From: Clostridium_AT stratigraminis
GTDB taxonomy: Bacteria > Bacillota > Clostridia > Clostridiales > Clostridiaceae
Assembly: GCF_045310675.1 (NCBI RefSeq)
Contig: NZ_JBJHZZ010000010.1
Span: 53,842-117,841, forward strand
DNA: 64,000 nucleotides
Direction of reading: 5' to 3'
The notes below the pieces were generated by a model. The model saw only the letters and a list, made by a program, of their open reading frames with translations. It made no database searches and had not been told where the DNA came from. Below, in pieces: positions 42,468 through 52,293 of this stretch (position 1 is the first letter of the stretch; each line of letters opens with the position of its first letter). The translations under genes and the position numbers were made by a program.

Positions 42468-44819
42468 ATGAAAAAAGTTGAACTACTTGCTCCGGCAGGA
42501 AGCTTTGAAAGTTTATATGCAGCAGTACAAAGTGGTGCAAATGCAGTTTATTTAGGCGGAAACAAGTTTTCTGCTAGAGCCTATGCCTCTAATTTTGATG
42601 ATGAGAATATGATTAATGCAGTAAACTACTCTCATCTATATGGTGTTAAAATATATATTACAATAAATACACTTTTAAAAGAAAATGAAATAAAGGAAGC
42701 TTTAGAATATACAAACTTTTTATATAAAATTGGTGTTGATGCATTAATAATTCAAGATACTGGGCTTGCATACTTAGTTAAAACCAATTTTCCGGATTTT
42801 GAGATTCACGCCTCTACCCAAATGACAGTTCATAATGGAGAAGGTGCTCTATTTTTAAAAAGTTTAGGTTTTAATAGGATTGTACTATCTAGAGAACTTT
42901 CTCTTGGGGAAATAGGCCATATTTCAAAGGATTTAAAGTTAGATACAGAAATTTTCATTCATGGTGCCTTGTGCATATGCTATTCAGGGCAGTGTCTAAT
43001 GAGCAGCATAATAGGTGGAAGAAGCGGCAATAGGGGAAGATGTGCCCAACCCTGCAGACTTCCATATACTCTAATTAACAAAGCTACACAAAGAGAAAAA
43101 TCAGCTTATTTATTAAGCCCTAAGGATATGTGTACCCTCGAGGATATAGAAAAGGTAATAGAAAGCGGTACTTCTTCATTAAAAATAGAAGGAAGAATGA
43201 AAAGACCTGAATATGTAGCTGGGGTAGTGGATATATATAGAAGAGCTATAGATGGTGTATATGAGGGTAAGGAGTTTGACTTTGCAGAGGAGAAAAAGAA
43301 GCTTTTAAAGCTATTTAATAGAGAAGGTTTTTCAAAGGCCTATTTCTTTGGAAATACTGGGAAGGACATGATGGCTTATAACTTTCCCAAAAATACCGGG
43401 ATTATGCTTGGTAAAGCGGTAAAAGGAGCTTTAGTGGAGCTTAATGAAGCTTTAGTAAAAGGCGATGGTATAAGAATTGGTAATGATGGTTTTACTACTT
43501 TAAAAATTTTTAAAGACGGGAAAGAGGTGCAGGAAGCAAACTCTGGGGATTATGTTAAGATAATGCCTGTAAACTATAAAACAGGAGATATTTTATATAA
43601 GACCTCTGATGTTTCCTTACTAAAGGAATTGGAAGGCTCTTATAATAACAAATTCAATAGAAAAATTATTGTGCCATTAAAGGTTAACTTTAAAATTGGT
43701 GAATCCTTTAAAATAAAAACAATATATAATAATAATGAATTTGTTCAAATTGGAGAAAAAGTTCAAGCTGCGCAAAAGAAGCCTTTAGATAAAGAAAAAC
43801 TTATAGATAATCTTAGTAAAAGCGGGGAGACACCTTTTAAGTTTAAAGGTATAGACTTTGAGCACTTTGAAGATGGCTTTATACCTATTTCAGAAATAAA
43901 TGCTGCGAGACGTGGACTCACAGATCAAATAGAAGCTTATATAAAATCAAGCCAGGTTAGAAGCACTCATTTGAAATTAGAATATCCAAAATCAAATAAG
44001 TCAAATAAAGACATACCAGAGAATTTAACTGTAATTTATAGTTATGAGCAGCTTAAAGCCTTTAAGGACAGTGAAATAAATAGTGCATTAGCAGTTGACA
44101 TTTTTCAGAAACAGAGACCGGTAAATTTTGAAGAGGTAAAAAAGCTGAATATAGAAAACCTATATTTAAAGGTGCCTAATATTATTAAAGGTGAATTTGA
44201 TTATATATACAAAACTATTGAAAGCTATCTTCCTGAAATTAAGGGGATTATTACAGGGAATTTAGGAATTATTAATAGCTTTGCTCATAAGACCACGATA
44301 CTAGGTGATTATAAATTAAATATATTTAATGAATTTTCACTTAAGTTTTTTGAAAATTATATAACTGGAACGGCCTTGAGTATAGAGCTAAACAAAAAAG
44401 AAATTGAAGCTTTGTTAAACAAGGCATCTATACCAATTCAAATTAAAATTTTTGGAAAAGAAGAATTAATGGTAAGTGAGTATTGTCCTATAGGAAGTAA
44501 TTTTGGGGGTAAAAGTGAAGGGGTAAGCTGCAAGGAATGTTGTGAAACAGGAGATTACGTTTTAAAGGATAGAAAAAATACAGAATTTGTTTTAAAAACA
44601 GATAAATTTTGCAGGAGTCATATTTATAATAATGTTGCCACTAACTTAATTCCATATATCAAGGAACTTAAAGCAAATGGAGCTGCATTCTTAAGAATGG
44701 ACTTCATTGATGAGAACTACGAGGAAACCTTAAAAGTTTTACAGGCGGTAAAAGCTGAAAAATGGACGGTAGAATATGTAAACTTTACAAGGGGTCATTA
44801 CAAAAGGGGAGTTGAGTAA
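42468..44819 (+). CDS. U32-family peptidase-like protein with DUF3656 (RlhA type)
   Basis: 783 residues. The U32 core starts VELLAPAGSFESLYAAVQSG, has the family signature block ending LSRELSLGEI, and a four-Cys cluster (GALCICYSGQC, then GRCAQPC). A DUF3656 region and a second Cys set (GVSCKECCE, KFCRSH) follow. In E. coli the relative RlhA hydroxylates a cytidine of 23S rRNA; several U32 proteins bind Fe-S. Function here is likely rRNA/tRNA modification. Start at 42468 rather than 42462 for SD spacing. Its stop abuts mutS2. Confidence 0.85.
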   Translation: MKKVELLAPAGSFESLYAAVQSGANAVYLGGNKFSARAYASNFDDENMINAVNYSHLYGVKIYITINTLLKENEIKEALEYTNFLYKIGVDALIIQDTGLAYLVKTNFPDFEIHASTQMTVHNGEGALFLKSLGFNRIVLSRELSLGEIGHISKDLKLDTEIFIHGALCICYSGQCLMSSIIGGRSGNRGRCAQPCRLPYTLINKATQREKSAYLLSPKDMCTLEDIEKVIESGTSSLKIEGRMKRPEYVAGVVDIYRRAIDGVYEGKEFDFAEEKKKLLKLFNREGFSKAYFFGNTGKDMMAYNFPKNTGIMLGKAVKGALVELNEALVKGDGIRIGNDGFTTLKIFKDGKEVQEANSGDYVKIMPVNYKTGDILYKTSDVSLLKELEGSYNNKFNRKIIVPLKVNFKIGESFKIKTIYNNNEFVQIGEKVQAAQKKPLDKEKLIDNLSKSGETPFKFKGIDFEHFEDGFIPISEINAARRGLTDQIEAYIKSSQVRSTHLKLEYPKSNKSNKDIPENLTVIYSYEQLKAFKDSEINSALAVDIFQKQRPVNFEEVKKLNIENLYLKVPNIIKGEFDYIYKTIESYLPEIKGIITGNLGIINSFAHKTTILGDYKLNIFNEFSLKFFENYITGTALSIELNKKEIEALLNKASIPIQIKIFGKEELMVSEYCPIGSNFGGKSEGVSCKECCETGDYVLKDRKNTEFVLKTDKFCRSHIYNNVATNLIPYIKELKANGAAFLRMDFIDENYEETLKVLQAVKAEKWTVEYVNFTRGHYKRGVE

Positions 44820-44820
44820 T

Positions 44821-47181
44821 TTGAATAATAAAGCATTGAAAGTGCTGGAATTCTATAAAATTATAGAAATAATCAAGAAATATACACAAACAGCAGCAGC
44901 AAAGGATATATTAGACAACTTAAAGCCATATGATAATTTATATGAGGTACGAGAACATCTTGAGGAAACCCGCGAGGCCTTAGAGCTTTTTATGAAAAAG
45001 GGAAGACCTCCATTTGAAGGGCTTTATGATATAAGAGATGGAATTAGCAGGGCTGGAAAGGGATCTGTCTTAATGCCGGGACAGCTACTCAAAATAGCTA
45101 ATATGTTAAGATGCGCAAGGAGATTTAAGGAATACGTTGCTAGAAGAGAAGAGGAAGAAAGTTTCAGAGTAATTGAAGACATCTGCCAGGGCTTAATCCC
45201 AATTAAAAAGCTAGAAGATGAGATTTTATTTGCTATTGTATCCGAGGAAGAAATATCTGATAAAGCAAGTACAACTCTTTATAATATTAGAAGAGCTCTT
45301 AAAGATAAAAATGCCTCTATAAAGGACAAAATTAATTCACTTATAAGGACTAATTCCAAGTATCTTCAAGATAATCTTTATACTATACGAGGTGAGCGAT
45401 ATGTTCTTCCAGTAAAGTCAGAGCATAAGGGTTCAGTACCTGGCCTTGTACATGATCAAAGTTCTACAGGTTCTACACTATTTATTGAGCCAATGAGTCT
45501 AGTTAATATAAATAATGAAATAAAAGAACTTATGCTTAAGGAAAAAGCTGAAGTAGAAAGAATATTAGCTGAACTTTCAGAAAAGGTTTATGACAGCATT
45601 GTAACAATAAAAAATAACGCTAATATTATTTGGGAACTAGATTTTATATTTGCGAAGGCTAGTTTTGCAAGTGAATATAACTGCACTTGTCCATCAGTAA
45701 ATGATAATGGAGTAATAGATGTTATTGAGGCTAGACATCCTCTAATTGCTGCTGAAAAAGTTATACCTATAAGTATATATTTAGGCAGAGAATTTACATC
45801 ATTAGTAGTAACTGGACCAAACACCGGAGGTAAAACTGTTACTTTAAAAACAGTTGGGCTGCTTGAGCTAATGGCTTTAAGCGGTATTATGATTCCTTCT
45901 AGAGAGAATTCCACCGTTAGTTTCTTTAATGAGGTATTTGCGGATATAGGAGATGAACAGTCTATTGAACAAAGTCTTTCAACCTTTTCATCTCATATGA
46001 CCAATATCGTTAGCATAATAGGAGAAGCTGACAATAAATCTCTTGCCCTGTTTGATGAACTAGGAGCTGGAACAGACCCTACAGAAGGTGCAGCACTTGC
46101 AATATCAATATTAGAAAACCTAAGGAGAAGAGGAACAAGGATAGTTGCAACTACACATTATAGCGAATTAAAGGGCTATGCCTTAAAAACCACAGATGTA
46201 GAAAATGCCTCTGTAGAATTTGATGTGGAGACCCTAAGACCCACTTATAGACTGCTTATTGGTGTTCCTGGAAAATCAAATGCCTTTGAAATATCTAAAA
46301 GACTAGGGTTGCCTGATTATATTATCAATGATGCAAGAGAAAAAATTTCTACAGATACTCTTAAATTTGAAGAGCTTATACAAAGTCTTCAGGAGAAGAG
46401 TATTAAAGCAGAAAGCGACGCAAGGAAGGCAGAGGGCTTAAAGCTTGAAGCGGAAAAGCTTAAGGATAAATACGAGGAGAAGCTGTTTAATTTTCAAAAA
46501 ACAAGAGAAAATGCAGTTATAAATGCTCAAAGAGAGGCAAAGAGAGTTGTAAAAGAGGCAAAGGAAGAAGCTGACGCAATTCTTAAAAATATGAGAGAAC
46601 TTGAAAAGTTAGGCTATTCCTCTGAAGCAAGACAAAAGCTTGAAGAGGAAAGAAGAAGATTAAGGGAAAGGGCAGAAAAGGTAGAAAATGATCTTAATTC
46701 TTCTCAAAATGAAGAAGGTGAAGAACTAATTTCGGTAAAAGAAGGACAGGAGGTTTTTTTACCATCTCTCAATCAAAAGGTTGTTGTACTTACTAAACCT
46801 GACAACAAAGGCGAGGTACAGGTTCAAGCAGGCATAATGAAAATTAGTGTTAAATTAAAGGACTTAAGAGCATCAAAACTTTCTAAGGAAGAAAAAAGAG
46901 AAATTAAAAAGAGAGAAGTAAGCTTAAATCTAAAGTCAGTTGCCTCCTCCTTGGATTTGAGAGGTCTTGATTCTGAAGAGGCAACTTATAATACTGATAT
47001 GTATTTAGATGATGCCTATAGAGCTGGTTTAAAGGAAGTTACAATAGTTCATGGAAAGGGCACTGGAGTACTAAGGCAGGCTATAAACGATATGTTTAAG
47101 AGACATCCTCATGTAAAGAGCTATAGACTTGGAAATTATGGCGAAGGCGGTACAGGTGTTACTATGGTGGAATTAAAATGA
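44821..47181 (+). CDS. mutS2: Endonuclease MutS2
   Basis: 786 residues. It lacks the mismatch-binding domain of MutS. Clamp and lever helices occupy the first third; the ABC ATPase has Walker A GPNTGGKT (about 332), Walker B LALFDELGAGTDP and the ATTHYSELKGYAL segment; a coiled coil (about 505-635) leads to a C-terminal Smr nuclease domain (LDLRGLDSEEA, HGKGTGVLR). It acts on recombination intermediates and, in Firmicutes, on collided ribosomes. Start is TTG at 44821, 9 nt after GGGGAG, one base after the preceding stop. Confidence 0.95.
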   Translation: MNNKALKVLEFYKIIEIIKKYTQTAAAKDILDNLKPYDNLYEVREHLEETREALELFMKKGRPPFEGLYDIRDGISRAGKGSVLMPGQLLKIANMLRCARRFKEYVARREEEESFRVIEDICQGLIPIKKLEDEILFAIVSEEEISDKASTTLYNIRRALKDKNASIKDKINSLIRTNSKYLQDNLYTIRGERYVLPVKSEHKGSVPGLVHDQSSTGSTLFIEPMSLVNINNEIKELMLKEKAEVERILAELSEKVYDSIVTIKNNANIIWELDFIFAKASFASEYNCTCPSVNDNGVIDVIEARHPLIAAEKVIPISIYLGREFTSLVVTGPNTGGKTVTLKTVGLLELMALSGIMIPSRENSTVSFFNEVFADIGDEQSIEQSLSTFSSHMTNIVSIIGEADNKSLALFDELGAGTDPTEGAALAISILENLRRRGTRIVATTHYSELKGYALKTTDVENASVEFDVETLRPTYRLLIGVPGKSNAFEISKRLGLPDYIINDAREKISTDTLKFEELIQSLQEKSIKAESDARKAEGLKLEAEKLKDKYEEKLFNFQKTRENAVINAQREAKRVVKEAKEEADAILKNMRELEKLGYSSEARQKLEEERRRLRERAEKVENDLNSSQNEEGEELISVKEGQEVFLPSLNQKVVVLTKPDNKGEVQVQAGIMKISVKLKDLRASKLSKEEKREIKKREVSLNLKSVASSLDLRGLDSEEATYNTDMYLDDAYRAGLKEVTIVHGKGTGVLRQAINDMFKRHPHVKSYRLGNYGEGGTGVTMVELK

Positions 47182-47654
47182 TATTAGTAAGCGCATGTTT
47201 ATGTGGTATGAATACAAGATATGATGGTGAAAATAATTCAAACGAAAAGGTTAAGGATCTATTAAAAGCAGGGAAGGCAATAGCTGTATGTCCAGAACAA
47301 TTAGGAGGCTTAGGTACACCAAGACCTCCACATGAAATTTCTGACGGTAATGGGGGAACTGTGCTTGATGGTAATGCTAAAGTAATATCTAAAGATGGAA
47401 TTGATGGAACTAGTTACTTCATAAAGGGTGCAGAAGAAACTTTAAAAGTTGCCTTAGAATTTGGTGTCACTTCAGCAATACTAAAAGCAAATAGTCCTTC
47501 CTGCGGCTTTAGAAAAATTTACGGCGGAACTTTCTCAAAGAAGCTTATAGAAGGAAATGGTGTAACAGCAGAACTTTTAAAAAGAAATGGAATTAAAATT
47601 TATACTGAAAATGATATAGATGATGATAAGCTATTTGAGGACTTAGGACTCTAA
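47178..47654 (+). CDS. DUF523 family protein (TudS-like)
   Basis: 158 residues. Conserved features are VSACLCGMNTRYDG at the start, VCPEQLGGLGTPRPP, and KANSPSCG; three of these cysteines (in SACLCG, VCPE and SPSCG) are the likely [4Fe-4S] ligands, as in the thiouracil desulfidase TudS of this family. It overlaps mutS2 by the ATGA tetranucleotide, so translation is coupled. The exact substrate is unknown. Confidence 0.85.
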   Translation: MILVSACLCGMNTRYDGENNSNEKVKDLLKAGKAIAVCPEQLGGLGTPRPPHEISDGNGGTVLDGNAKVISKDGIDGTSYFIKGAEETLKVALEFGVTSAILKANSPSCGFRKIYGGTFSKKLIEGNGVTAELLKRNGIKIYTENDIDDDKLFEDLGL

Positions 47655-47821
47655 AAGCAATAAAGCCGGAAAGGAGATCATAAATTTTCTTCTTTGCGGT
47701 TTATTTTTTCATAAATTCAGTATTTAAGTACTATTTGTCTATTTTGGTCTCCTTAAATAAGATTCTGTACCTGCTTATCTTAATTGACTCATGAAATATA
47801 ACTTTCTCTATAATAAGGATG

Positions 47822-47849
47822 TTGACAAAAATAATTCATGTATTATACT
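47822..47849 (+). promoter_or_regulatory. Sigma-A promoter of glnA
   Basis: TTGACA (47822-47827), 16-nt spacer, TATACT (47844-47849). Transcription would start near 47856, so the hairpin element lies in the 5' UTR. Confidence 0.75.
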
Positions 47850-47890
47850 AAAATTATGAATATAAGCAATATTACAAATACTAGATGGAG

Positions 47891-47956
47891 GTAAAAGTCC
47901 TAAATGGACTTTTACGGGTAACCTAGCCGATGGGAATCGGCTGTCTTAGGTTACCC
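47891..47956 (+). repeat. Two-hairpin (H1-H2) element, copy in the glnA leader
   Basis: Hairpin 1 is identical to the atpD copy (GTAAAAGTCC / TAAAT / GGACTTTTAC). Hairpin 2 pairs GGGTAACCTA (47916-47925) with TAGGTTACCC (47947-47956) and carries an inner stem GCCGAT / GGGA / ATCGGC plus a 5-nt bulge. This copy has no 46-bp SD-palindrome unit around it. Confidence 0.85.
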
Positions 47957-47983
47957 AGTGTGACAAGTGGAAGGAGAATAATC

Positions 47984-49414
47984 ATGTTCAAAAATTTTCA
48001 AGAATTAAAAAAGTACATCGAAGACAACAGTATTAAAATTGTAGATTTTAAAGTTATAACATTACCAGGAAGATGGAATCACCTGTCTATTCCTTCAGAA
48101 AGACTTACTGAGAAAACGTTTACTGATGGGATAGGTTTCGACGGGTCTAGTTACGGTTATTCATCTATAGAAAACTCTGATATGTGTTTTATACCAGATA
48201 TGACCACAGCTTTTATTGATCCATACTGCAAAATACCTACTTTAAGTATGATAGCAAATATTCATACCATAGGAAAAAATTCAGGAAGATTCAGCGGAGA
48301 CCCAAGATATATTGCTGAGAAGGCTTCTTCATACCTTAAAAATTTAGGTATAGCTGATGAGTATATAATAGGACCAGAATTTGAATTTTATATTTTTGAT
48401 CATATTAATTATGAAACTAAAAATCATCATCAGGAAGTATACATAGATGCCAAACAAGCACCTTGGAACTCAAACTCTAAAGAAGATAATTTAGGTTATA
48501 AAGCTCCATTCCAAAAATCTTATCATCTTGGACTGCCCTATGATTTGAATAACGACTTAAGAAGTGAAATGACCTTGAAGTTAGAGGAAATGGGGGTACC
48601 TGTAAAATATCATCATCATGAAGTAGGTGCTGCTGGTCAACTTGAGATAGAAGTAGAACTTGGCGAAATGCTAAAAATGGCAGATGCTACTATGATGGCA
48701 AAGTATGTAATAAAAAATGAGGCAGTAGCACATGGAAGAACAGCTACCTTTATGCCTAAACCTCTATTTGGTGAAGCAGGCAGCGGAATGCATGTTCATA
48801 TGCTCCTGAATAAGAATGGTAAAAACATATTTTATAGTGAAAATGGATATTCCAATATGAGTCAGGAAGCACTATATTTTATAGGTGGGATACTAAAGCA
48901 CTCAAAAGCTCTTCTTGGCTTTACTAATCCTTCAACAAACTCATATAAAAGATTGGTACCAGGTTTTGAGGCACCTGTTTCAATATGCTTTGCTACAGGA
49001 AATAGAAGCTCTGTTATAAGAATACCTGGATATGTTAAAGAGCCAGCTAAGAGAAGGTTCGAATTTAGACCTTCTGATGCTACAGCTAATCCATATTTGG
49101 CATATTCAGCACTTTTAATGGCTGGTATTGATGGTATTGTAAATAAAATAGATCCAACAAAAGAAGGCTTTGGTCCCTTTGATATTAATGTATTTGACAT
49201 GCCGGAGGAGGAGAGAAATAAAATTGAAGCTCTTCCAAAATCACTTGATGAAGCACTAGATGCATTAAAAAAGGATCATGAATTTTTATTAAGAGACAAT
49301 GTTTTTGATGAGCATTTTATTAACAACTGGATAAACTTTAAATATAAAAGAGAGGTAATGAAGGTAATACCAGTACCTTCACCAATAGAATTCGAACTAT
49401 ATTATGATCTATAG
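47984..49414 (+). CDS. glnA: Glutamine synthetase type I
   Basis: 476 residues. It joins ammonia to glutamate using ATP. The beta-grasp domain has DGIGFDGSSYGYSSI; catalytic metal and substrate motifs include GPEFEFYIFD, HHHEVGAAGQLEIE, GSGMHVHM and NPSTNSYKRLVPGFEAPV, with RRFEFRPSDATANPYLA near the end. At the position of the adenylylated Tyr of enteric GS (NLYDLP) this protein has NVFDMP, so it cannot be adenylylated there. Start at 47984, 7 nt after AAGGAG; an ATG at 47930 lies inside the repeat. Confidence 0.93.
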   Translation: MFKNFQELKKYIEDNSIKIVDFKVITLPGRWNHLSIPSERLTEKTFTDGIGFDGSSYGYSSIENSDMCFIPDMTTAFIDPYCKIPTLSMIANIHTIGKNSGRFSGDPRYIAEKASSYLKNLGIADEYIIGPEFEFYIFDHINYETKNHHQEVYIDAKQAPWNSNSKEDNLGYKAPFQKSYHLGLPYDLNNDLRSEMTLKLEEMGVPVKYHHHEVGAAGQLEIEVELGEMLKMADATMMAKYVIKNEAVAHGRTATFMPKPLFGEAGSGMHVHMLLNKNGKNIFYSENGYSNMSQEALYFIGGILKHSKALLGFTNPSTNSYKRLVPGFEAPVSICFATGNRSSVIRIPGYVKEPAKRRFEFRPSDATANPYLAYSALLMAGIDGIVNKIDPTKEGFGPFDINVFDMPEEERNKIEALPKSLDEALDALKKDHEFLLRDNVFDEHFINNWINFKYKREVMKVIPVPSPIEFELYYDL

Positions 49415-49437
49415 AAACTTTACGGCACAAAATTAAC

Positions 49438-49470
49438 ACTGAATGATGAATTAAACATTCTTCATTCAGT
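49438..49470 (+). terminator. Imperfect hairpin between glnA and ptb-like gene
   Basis: ACTGAATGATGAA and TTCTTCATTCAGT pair with one mismatch; GGCACA and TGTGC flanks extend the fold. No T-run follows, so it may be a partial terminator or an mRNA-end hairpin. Confidence 0.5.
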
Positions 49471-49504
49471 AGATTGCTGTGCAATTAATTTTCGGGGGGT
49501 TCTT

Positions 49505-50404
49505 ATGGTAAAAAAACTTGGAGAATTATTTGAAATTGCAAAAACAAAGGAGAAAAAAACAATTTCTGTTGCAGCAGCACAAGATGCGGCAGTGCTAGAG
49601 GCTGTTACTGAAGCTGTGAGTAAAGGAATAGTACATGCCATTCTTGTAGGTGATGAAGAAAAAATCAGAGCTATTGCAAAAAGGGAGAATTATAGTCTAG
49701 AAGAAGTGGAAATTATTAATGAAAAAGATATAAAAAAGGCTGCTGCTATGGCAGTTAAGCTTGTTTCAGATGGTAAGGCACAATTTATTATGAAGGGAAT
49801 GCTTGGAACTGCAGATTTATTAAAAGCAGTTTTAAACAAAGAGGCAAATCTTAAAAAAGAAGAATTATTGTCTCATGTTATGGTATATGAAGCACACAAT
49901 TATCATAAGCTTATTATGCTTACTGATGGCGGTATGGTGCCTTACCCTGAGCTTAAAGAAAAAGTACAAATAATTAATAATGCAGTAAAACTTTGTGATG
50001 CTTTAGGAATCGAAAATCCAAAAGTTGCACCAATCTGTGCTGTAGAAGTGGTTAACCCATCTATGCAGGCAACTATAGATGCATCTGTGCTTACACAAAT
50101 GAACAAAAGAGGTCAGATAAAAGGCTGCATAATTGATGGTCCTTTAGGTCTTGATAATGCTATTTCAAAGGAAGCTGCAATTCATAAGGGAATAGTTAGT
50201 GAGGTAGCTGGAGATGCAGATATATTACTTGTACCAAATATAGAAAGCGGTAATTTTTTAGGGAAGGCACTAACCTATTTTGCTAAGGCAGAGAATGCAG
50301 GTTTAATTATAGGTGCAAAATGCCCTGTGGTACTAGTTTCAAGAGCAGACAGCTCAAAATCAAAGCTGTATTCAATAGCCTTAGGTTCAATTTTATCTGA
50401 TTAA
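49505..50404 (+). CDS. Phosphate acyltransferase (phosphate butyryltransferase family)
   Basis: 299 residues, PTA_PTB family. Conserved stretches include SVAAAQDAAVLEAV, FIMKGMLGTADLLKAVL, DGGMVPYPELKEK and a C-terminal DILLVPNIESGNFLGKAL with ADSSKSKLYSIALGS. The family moves acyl groups from CoA to phosphate, feeding a kinase that makes ATP. No butyrate kinase gene is adjacent; iorAB follow instead, so the acyl-CoA may come from 2-oxo acid oxidation. The symbol ptb is possible but substrate is not proven. SD GGGGGGTTCTT. Confidence 0.85.
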   Translation: MVKKLGELFEIAKTKEKKTISVAAAQDAAVLEAVTEAVSKGIVHAILVGDEEKIRAIAKRENYSLEEVEIINEKDIKKAAAMAVKLVSDGKAQFIMKGMLGTADLLKAVLNKEANLKKEELLSHVMVYEAHNYHKLIMLTDGGMVPYPELKEKVQIINNAVKLCDALGIENPKVAPICAVEVVNPSMQATIDASVLTQMNKRGQIKGCIIDGPLGLDNAISKEAAIHKGIVSEVAGDADILLVPNIESGNFLGKALTYFAKAENAGLIIGAKCPVVLVSRADSSKSKLYSIALGSILSD

Positions 50405-50524
50405 TTAAAGAGGGCTGAATGATTAATAATCATTTAGGTAAAAGTCCTAAATGGACTTTTACGGGTAGTTTGCGAGCGGGAGCGAGTAATCTAAACTACC
50501 CAGTTGATAAGGAATATAAGGGGG
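50404..50524 (+). repeat. SD-palindrome unit with two-hairpin insertion before iorA
   Basis: From the stop codon of the upstream gene: a degenerate box ATTAAAGAGGG (50404-50414), hairpin CTGAATGATT / AAT / AATCATTTAG (50415-50437), then the two-hairpin element (50438-50501: hairpin 1 identical to the atpD and glnA copies, hairpin 2 stem GGGTAGTTT / AAACTACCC), then AGTTGATAAGG and the box AATATAAGGGGG (50513-50524), which is the SD of iorA. Confidence 0.85.
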
Positions 50525-50531
50525 TATATTT

Positions 50532-52292
50532 ATGAAGGTCATAATGACTGGTAATGAAGCAATGGCTAGGGGAGCCTATGAAGCTGGGTGTACTATAGCT
50601 TCGGCTTATCCAGGTACACCAAGCACAGAAATACTTGAAAATTTTGCAACCTATGAAGGAGTTTATGCTGAATGGGCACCAAATGAAAAGGTTGCCTTTG
50701 AGGTTGCTGCAGGAGCATCTATAGGGGGAGCTAGAAGTTTAACAACTATGAAACATGTAGGCCTTAATGTAGCTGCAGATCCATTGTTTACAATGGCTTA
50801 TGAAGGAGTCAATGGTGGATTTGTTGTGGTTACGGCAGATGATCCAGGTATGCATTCCTCCCAAAATGAACAGGATAATAGGTTATATGCACCGCATGCA
50901 AAGGTTGCAATGCTTGAGCCTTCTGATTCACAAGAATGTAAGGACTTTATGAAAATAGCCTTTGAAATAAGTGAGAAGTTTGATACTCTAGTGCTTTTTA
51001 GAAGCACAACAAGAATATCTCATTCCAAAACTATTGTTGAATTAGGGGAAAAAGTAGAAACTGCAATCAAACCATATGCAAAAAATACAGAAAAATACAT
51101 TATGATTCCTGCTAATGCAAGAAAAAAACATTATGAAGTTGAGGATAGACTTGAGGCGCTACGAGAGTATTCAAATAACTCTGATTTAAATAAGGTGGAA
51201 ATTGGAAATAATAAAGTTGGAATTATAACCAGTGGTATTTCGTACCAATACGCAAAGGAAGTATTTGGGGAAGATGTTTCATATTTAAAAATTGGTATGA
51301 GTTATCCACTGCCGGATAAGATTATTAAAGACTTCGCTAAAAAGGTAGATAAGCTGTATGTTATTGAAGAAAATGAACCATATCTTGAAAATGCAATAAA
51401 GGTAATGGGAATTCAATGTATAGGTAAGGAGCTCATACCAATATGCGGGGAATTGAATCCAGATATTATTCGAAAGAATATTTTGGGCGAAGAATCTAAG
51501 GCATTTTTTAATACAGATATTATGCCTCCATCAAGACCACCAGTACTTTGCCCAGGCTGCCCTCATAGGGGAATATTTTATGCAGTATCAAAATATAAGG
51601 ATATTATTTCAACTAGTGATATTGGCTGTTATACATTAGGAATGATGCCCCCATTAAATGTTGCTGATACAGTTATTTGTATGGGAGCTTCTATTTCAGG
51701 AGGCATTGGTATACAAAAGGCTAATTTAATGGGTGATAGAAGTAATAAAGTATTTGCTTTTCTGGGGGACTCCACGTTTTTCCACTCAGGTATTACAGGG
51801 CTTATTAATTCAGTATATAATAATAGTCCAATAGTAACAGTTATACTTGATAATAGAATCACTGGGATGACTGGGCATCAAGAAAATCCAGGAACAGGCA
51901 GAACACTTCAAGGTAAACCTGCACAAGAAGTGGATTTAGAAGCACTAGTTCTTGCCTGTGGAATTAAAAAAGAAAATATAAAAATAGTAGATCCATATCT
52001 ACTAAAAGATACAGAAGAAGCAGTCAAGACGGCTTATAACAGCAGTGAGCCATATGTTATAATTACTAAGCAGCCTTGTGCGCTTATAAAAGAGGTTCAA
52101 AAGAAAAGGGCAAATTTAAAATGTGTCATTGACCCTGAAAAATGTAAGCGTTGTAAAGCTTGCTTAAGAACAGGATGTCCAGCACTCTCCTTTAAAAATA
52201 ACATAGTTAGTATAGACAAAAATATGTGTAATGGCTGTGAACTGTGTAAACAAGTATGCATGTTTGATGCTATTGAAAAGGTGGGTGAGTAA
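50532..52292 (+). CDS. iorA: Indolepyruvate:ferredoxin oxidoreductase alpha subunit
   Basis: 586 residues. It oxidatively decarboxylates aryl pyruvates (from Trp, Phe, Tyr) to aryl-acetyl-CoA, reducing ferredoxin. The N-terminal pyrimidine-binding fold begins GNEAMARGAYEAGCTIASAY; the TPP-binding half has PVLCPGCPHRGIFY, and FLGDSTFFHSG with NRITGMTGHQ. Two [4Fe-4S] ferredoxin motifs close the protein (CKRCKACLRTGC, CNGCELCKQVC). One base separates its stop from the iorB start. Confidence 0.95.
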   Translation: MKVIMTGNEAMARGAYEAGCTIASAYPGTPSTEILENFATYEGVYAEWAPNEKVAFEVAAGASIGGARSLTTMKHVGLNVAADPLFTMAYEGVNGGFVVVTADDPGMHSSQNEQDNRLYAPHAKVAMLEPSDSQECKDFMKIAFEISEKFDTLVLFRSTTRISHSKTIVELGEKVETAIKPYAKNTEKYIMIPANARKKHYEVEDRLEALREYSNNSDLNKVEIGNNKVGIITSGISYQYAKEVFGEDVSYLKIGMSYPLPDKIIKDFAKKVDKLYVIEENEPYLENAIKVMGIQCIGKELIPICGELNPDIIRKNILGEESKAFFNTDIMPPSRPPVLCPGCPHRGIFYAVSKYKDIISTSDIGCYTLGMMPPLNVADTVICMGASISGGIGIQKANLMGDRSNKVFAFLGDSTFFHSGITGLINSVYNNSPIVTVILDNRITGMTGHQENPGTGRTLQGKPAQEVDLEALVLACGIKKENIKIVDPYLLKDTEEAVKTAYNSSEPYVIITKQPCALIKEVQKKRANLKCVIDPEKCKRCKACLRTGCPALSFKNNIVSIDKNMCNGCELCKQVCMFDAIEKVGE

Positions 52293-52293
52293 A

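Larger units (their letters stand above)
47655..47983. other. Gap before glnA (329 bp)
   Basis: It contains a weak terminator-like stem (AATAAAGCCG / CGGTTTATT, 47660-47703), the glnA promoter at 47822-47849, a two-hairpin element at 47891-47956 and the glnA SD. No open frame or riboswitch is recognised. Confidence 0.6.
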
